In this document: piece by piece, positions 60,122 to 64,000 of the stretch
How the letters are laid out: each line of letters begins with the position of its first letter
How positions within the stretch are numbered: position 1 is the first letter of the stretch
Assembly: GCF_900543425.1 (NCBI RefSeq)
Contig: NZ_UQRQ01000003.1
Coordinates: 62,001-126,000 of the forward strand
DNA from: an uncultured Sanguibacteroides sp.
GTDB taxonomy: Bacteria; Bacteroidota; Bacteroidia; Bacteroidales; Marinifilaceae
Length of the DNA stretch: 64,000 nt
Direction: 5' to 3'
The notes under the pieces: model-generated
Seen by the model: only the letters and a program-made list of their open reading frames with translations
Told to the model about the DNA's origin: nothing
Database searches by the model: none
Made by a program: the position numbers and the translations under genes

Positions 60122-63100
60122 ATGAAGATGAGAGAGATGAAAAAAATATTGCTTTTGGGTTCGGGAGCTTTAAAGATAGGAGAAGCGGGAGAATTTGATT
60201 ATTCCGGTTCACAGGCTTTAAAAGCTTTACGGGAAGAAGGAATTTATTCTGTATTGATCAATCCCAATATTGCTACGGTGCAGACTTCGGAAGGAGTAGC
60301 GGATAAAATTTATTATTTACCTGTGACTCCCGAATTTGTAGAAAAAGTGATCGAGAAAGAACGTCCCGATGGAATCTTTCTTTCATTCGGTGGACAAACG
60401 GCTTTAAATTGCGGGATTACTTTACATCGAATGGGAGTTTTGAAAAAATATAATGTAGAGGTACTGGGAACTCCCGTGCAAGCGATTATCGATACGGAAG
60501 ACCGGGAGATCTTCGCACATAGATTATCCGAAATTCAGGTGCATACTCCTAAAAGTATTGCGGCAAGTACAATGGAAGAAGCTATTGTCGCCGTTCAAAA
60601 GGTGGGTTTCCCCGTTATTGTCAGGGCTGCTTATACATTGGGTGGATTAGGTTCCGGTTTTTGTTCCTCTATGGAAGAGTTTAAACGATTGTTAGAGAGT
60701 GCTTTTTCTTATTCCCCTCAAGTTTTGGTGGAGGAGTCGCTAAAAGGATGGAAGGAGGTAGAATATGAAGTTGTCCGGGACAGATATGATAATTGCATTA
60801 CGGTATGCAATATGGAGAATTTCGATCCGTTAGGTATTCATACCGGTGAAAGTATTGTAGTTGCTCCTTCCCAGACGCTGAGTAATAGTGAATACCATAA
60901 ATTAAGAGCCGTTGCTATCAAAATAATCCGGCATATAGGCATTATCGGGGAGTGTAATGTACAATATGCGCTGGATCCGAATTCGGAAGATTATCGGGTG
61001 ATAGAGGTAAATGCCAGACTATCCAGATCGAGTGCCTTGGCTTCTAAAGCTACCGGTTATCCGTTGGCTTTTGTTGCTGCAAAATTGGGATTAGGTTACG
61101 GATTACACGAGATAAAAAATTCGGTAACCAAAGTAACGACGGCTTGCTTCGAGCCCGCCCTGGATTATGTGGTTTGTAAAATTCCGCGTTGGGATTTAAA
61201 CAAGTTCGAAGGTGTTTCCAAACTGATAGGCTCTTCTATGAAAAGCGTGGGAGAGATCATGGCTATAGGGCGTACTTTTGAAGAAGCGATTCAGAAAGGA
61301 ATTCGCATGATAGGACAAGGGATGCATGGCTTTGTCGGTAATATGGTAAAAATAAAGGATGTCGACGAGGAGCTTATTCATCCTACGGATGCTCGTATTT
61401 TTGCTATTGCGGCTGCTTTCGATAAGGGATATAGTGTTGAGAGAATTCATGAAAAAACACAAATTGACAGATGGTTTCTTCAACGTTTGGAAAATATTCA
61501 TTTACTGAAAGAAGAACTGAAATCTTTTGATAAAGAGACGAGTATAGACAAATCGTTTTTAAGAAAGGTCAAACGGTACGGTTTTTCGGATTTTCAGATC
61601 GGACGCATAGTGATTAGGAATACATCTCTTTCTCCCCACGAGAAGATGCTAAAGATACGAAACTATCGAAAGAAATTAGGTATTTTACCCTGTGTAAAAC
61701 AAATCGATACGTTAGCCGGCGAATACCCGGCATTGACCAATTACCTTTATCTTACCTATAGCGGAGAAACCAATGATATTGAATATGAACACGATCGTCG
61801 TTCGGTAATTGTATTAGGGTCAGGAGCTTATCGTATCGGGAGTAGCGTCGAATTTGACTGGTGTGGAGTCAGTGCTTTGGATTCGATTCGTAACGCGGGT
61901 TTCCGCTCGGTAATGATTAATTACAATCCGGAGACGGTGAGTACGGATTATGATATTTGCGACCGACTCTATTTTGACGAACTCTCTTTTGAACGGGTGA
62001 TGGATATCGTGGAATTCGAGGATCCTAAAGGGGTAATCGTTTCAACGGGAGGACAGATTCCCAATAATCTTGCTATGCGTTTATACGGACAACAAGTGCC
62101 TATCCTGGGGACTTCCCCGGAGTCTATCGACCGGGCGGAAGATCGGCAAAAGTTCTCTTCTATGTGTGATGAATTGGGTATAGACCAACCTCGGTGGAGT
62201 GAATTGACGAGTATCGGAGATATCTACCAGTTTGTGGATAAGGTTGGTTTTCCGGTTTTGATACGTCCTTCTTACGTCCTCTCCGGTGCTGCTATGAACG
62301 TGGTATCGAATAAGGAAGAGTTGGTATATTTTCTTGAACTGGCGGCTGAAGTTTCCAAAGATCATCCGGTGGTGGTTTCCGAATTTATAGAGCAAGCAAA
62401 GGAGATTGAGATCGATGCCGTGGCTCAGGATGGTGAGATCAAAGCCTATGCTATTAGTGAACATATCGAGTTTGCAGGAGTCCATTCGGGAGATGCGACC
62501 ATTGTATTTCCGGCACAGAAGCTTTATATAGAAACGATTCGGAGAATAAAAAAAATAACCCGGTTAATCGCGAAGGAGTTAAATATTTCCGGTCCTTTCA
62601 ATATGCAGTTTTTAGCGAAAGATAACGATATTAAAGTGATAGAATGTAATTTAAGAGCGTCGCGGAGTTTTCCATTCGTTTCAAAAGTGTTGAAATATAA
62701 TTTTATAGATATGGCGACCCGAATCATGCTGGGAGAAAAAGTGGAGCTCTTGAATAAGTCGGTCTTTGATCTGGATTATGTCGGGATCAAAGCTTCCCAG
62801 TTCTCTTTTGCTCGTTTATTAAAGGCAGATCCGGTATTGGGAGTCGATATGGCATCTACCGGGGAGGTCGGTTGTATAGGGGAAAATTATTATGAAGCCG
62901 TATTGAAAAGTATGCTTTCGGTCGGGCACCGGATTCCTCGTAAGAATATTTTAATCTCTTCCGGTCCCTCCCGTTCGAAGGTGGAATTACTTACTTCTGC
63001 CCGGATGTTACAGGAAAAAGGATATACTATTTATGCCACGGAAGGTACGGCAAAGTTCTTCGAGGAGAATGGAATAAAGGTTACCGTTCTTTATTGGCCG

Positions 63101-63340
63101 GATGAGGACAAAGAGCCGAATGTCATGGAATTTTTGAAAGAGAGAAAAGTGGATTTGGTGATCAATATACCTAAGAATCATACGAAAAGAGAACTTGATA
63201 ATGGTTATAAAATTCGCCGGGCAGCGGTAGATTATAATATTCCGCTAATAACGAACGCTCGTTTGGCAAGTGCTTTTATTTACGCGATCTGTAAAGTCGG
63301 ATCGGACGAAATCGTGATTAAAAGTTGGGACGAATATTAA
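60122..63340 (+). CDS. carB: Carbamoyl-phosphate synthase large subunit
   Basis: 1072 aa, typical length. ATG codons at 60122, 60128 and 60137 are all possible starts; the family N-terminus (KKILLLGSGALKIGEAGEFD) begins after the third. Two homologous synthetase halves (about 1-400 and 550-935) each have an ATP-grasp fold: KVGFPVIVRAAYTLGGLGSG and KVGFPVLIRPSYVLSGAAMN. The middle is the oligomerisation domain and the C-terminal 140 residues are the MGS-like allosteric domain (SARMLQEKGYTIYATEGTAK, NIPKNHTK). Expected control by ArgR through the shared intergenic palindrome. Confidence 0.97.
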   Translation: MKMREMKKILLLGSGALKIGEAGEFDYSGSQALKALREEGIYSVLINPNIATVQTSEGVADKIYYLPVTPEFVEKVIEKERPDGIFLSFGGQTALNCGITLHRMGVLKKYNVEVLGTPVQAIIDTEDREIFAHRLSEIQVHTPKSIAASTMEEAIVAVQKVGFPVIVRAAYTLGGLGSGFCSSMEEFKRLLESAFSYSPQVLVEESLKGWKEVEYEVVRDRYDNCITVCNMENFDPLGIHTGESIVVAPSQTLSNSEYHKLRAVAIKIIRHIGIIGECNVQYALDPNSEDYRVIEVNARLSRSSALASKATGYPLAFVAAKLGLGYGLHEIKNSVTKVTTACFEPALDYVVCKIPRWDLNKFEGVSKLIGSSMKSVGEIMAIGRTFEEAIQKGIRMIGQGMHGFVGNMVKIKDVDEELIHPTDARIFAIAAAFDKGYSVERIHEKTQIDRWFLQRLENIHLLKEELKSFDKETSIDKSFLRKVKRYGFSDFQIGRIVIRNTSLSPHEKMLKIRNYRKKLGILPCVKQIDTLAGEYPALTNYLYLTYSGETNDIEYEHDRRSVIVLGSGAYRIGSSVEFDWCGVSALDSIRNAGFRSVMINYNPETVSTDYDICDRLYFDELSFERVMDIVEFEDPKGVIVSTGGQIPNNLAMRLYGQQVPILGTSPESIDRAEDRQKFSSMCDELGIDQPRWSELTSIGDIYQFVDKVGFPVLIRPSYVLSGAAMNVVSNKEELVYFLELAAEVSKDHPVVVSEFIEQAKEIEIDAVAQDGEIKAYAISEHIEFAGVHSGDATIVFPAQKLYIETIRRIKKITRLIAKELNISGPFNMQFLAKDNDIKVIECNLRASRSFPFVSKVLKYNFIDMATRIMLGEKVELLNKSVFDLDYVGIKASQFSFARLLKADPVLGVDMASTGEVGCIGENYYEAVLKSMLSVGHRIPRKNILISSGPSRSKVELLTSARMLQEKGYTIYATEGTAKFFEENGIKVTVLYWPDEDKEPNVMEFLKERKVDLVINIPKNHTKRELDNGYKIRRAAVDYNIPLITNARLASAFIYAICKVGSDEIVIKSWDEY

Positions 63341-63505
63341 TCGTTCGTCATTTATCGGTTGAAAATGTTGTATCGTAAATACCTAAGTATCATTACAAAA
63401 TTATAGCCAAGTCTGTGATTTGTTTGTTTTTTGTTTAAAAACAAAATAAACCTGTGCCGGAATAAAAGAAAATCGTTTATTTTTACAGAATAATAATTTG
63501 AAATT

Positions 63506-63904
63506 ATGAATAAGAAAAAAATAAATCGATTGATTTATATAGGGGCCTTATTGATATTATTTATAATAGGTGTGATTTTATGGTATCAACAGATAGGAGG
63601 TTCAGAGACAGAAGTTTATACTGTCATTCATCAAAAAGAGGCTTCTTTTGATTTTAAATCCAAATTTAAAAAGCCGGAACAAATAAAAATCCGTTTCGAG
63701 GGAAAAGTGGATTGTGATGCTTTGCTTGTGGTAAAAGACGTAGGGCAGTCGATAAAATCCAGAATAACATTTCCGATTAAAAAAGGTGATTTAAAAGAGA
63801 AGGTTTTGGATTGTAAATGGACTTCTCCCGATATATCGCTTCAGCTCCGATCCAGCGAGTGCGAGATAAATAATTTAAAAATCATTCTCGAAGTTTTGGA
63901 ATAG
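63506..63904 (+). CDS. Membrane-anchored protein of unknown function
   Basis: 132 aa. A basic N-terminus (MNKKKINR) and one membrane helix (about 9-28, LIYIGALLILFIIGVILWYQ) are followed by a small beta-rich domain of about 100 residues (FDFKSKFKKPEQIKIRFEGK, ISLQLRSSECEINNLKIILE). With positive charges before the helix the domain should face the periplasm. Two Cys in the domain (in VDCDALL and SSECEIN) and one in VLDCKWT leave room for a disulfide. No family recognised. It lies 165 bases after carB. Confidence 0.6.
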   Translation: MNKKKINRLIYIGALLILFIIGVILWYQQIGGSETEVYTVIHQKEASFDFKSKFKKPEQIKIRFEGKVDCDALLVVKDVGQSIKSRITFPIKKGDLKEKVLDCKWTSPDISLQLRSSECEINNLKIILEVLE

Positions 63905-63981
63905 TTTGCATAGGTGAGTTTTGTGAGGAAAGACCAGAGAGTTAAGAATATATTATAAGGGAAAGATTCAGATTTATTTTC

Positions 63982-63989
63982 TAACTTTG
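63982..63989 (+). promoter_or_regulatory. -7 element of the next gene beyond the window
   Basis: TAACTTTG fits TAnnTTTG eleven bases before the window ends. The start of the gene it serves is not included. Confidence 0.35.
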
Positions 63990-64000
63990 CGTCTCAAAAT

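Noticed and set aside
63429..63446. AT-only style palindrome TTTTGTTT-AA-AAACAAAA after carB
   Set aside because: Low-complexity sequence; such repeats are expected by chance in AT-rich gaps and no G-C stem is present for termination.

Overview
The window is a contiguous piece of a Bacteroidota chromosome, most likely order Bacteroidales. Evidence is the mix of phylum-typical genes (TonB receptor with a DUF4249-type lipoprotein, DUF4271 and DUF4292 proteins, PorT-like barrels, a dut–TPR–DUF4292–EnvC run), weak or absent Shine-Dalgarno sequences, and promoters of the Bacteroidota form (-33 TTTG, -7 TAnnTTTG) in front of many genes. I cannot name the genus. Almost everything is core genome: no insertion sequence, prophage, CRISPR array or rRNA operon was seen.

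Layout. 0-8.5 kb: SPOR lipoprotein, PAP2-like membrane protein, rpoN, asnS, hemW, TonB receptor plus DUF4249 lipoprotein. 8.6-11.5 kb: the rplM-rpsI-rpsB-tsf translation operon with a clear promoter, a long leader and internal hairpins. 11.5-17.6 kb: two HAD hydrolases, then an envelope glycosylation group (two ArnT-like GT-C enzymes, a tandem LAB_N membrane protein, a DPM1/ArnC-like GT2). 17.8-26.5 kb: pyrH, dxs, a Crp/Fnr regulator, an aminotransferase, an acyltransferase, two small genes, gltX, a membrane-anchored nitroreductase. 26.6-30 kb: glpK-glpF glycerol uptake, and dusB. 30-34.5 kb: exported proteins, two paralogous outer-membrane barrels, an M49-like metallopeptidase lipoprotein, tRNA-Gln(CUG). 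34.6-41.4 kb (minus strand): ctpA, yidD, rnpA, hemD, DUF4271, polA. 41.5-45.1 kb: DAHP synthase/chorismate mutase, a LuxR-type regulator, cysE, cysK. 45.3-55.9 kb (all minus strand): uvrC, ade, mnmG, ybeY, an RsbW-like kinase, EnvC, DUF4292, TPR, dut. 56.5-58.8 kb: hldE2/rfaE2, panD, panC, argR. 59-64 kb (plus strand): carA, carB, a small membrane protein.

The most interesting feature is not a gene. The roughly 614-bp very AT-rich gap at 55905-56518 looks like the chromosomal replication origin: it has near-consensus DnaA boxes and palindromes, and the base composition of the given strand changes from C/A-rich on its left to G/T-rich on its right. The genes for 12 kb to its left run leftward and carAB to its right run rightward. 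About 7 kb away, beside mnmG, is a 16-bp site matching the ParB centromere parS at 15 of 16 positions within a 24-bp near-palindrome. Both are predictions from reading alone.

Other points worth following: DNA polymerase I has lost most of its proofreading residues; a LuxR-type regulator next to cysE has six cysteines in 25 residues; palindromic operator candidates sit at the argR/carA divergent promoters and upstream of cysK; and rplM has a structured 5' leader.
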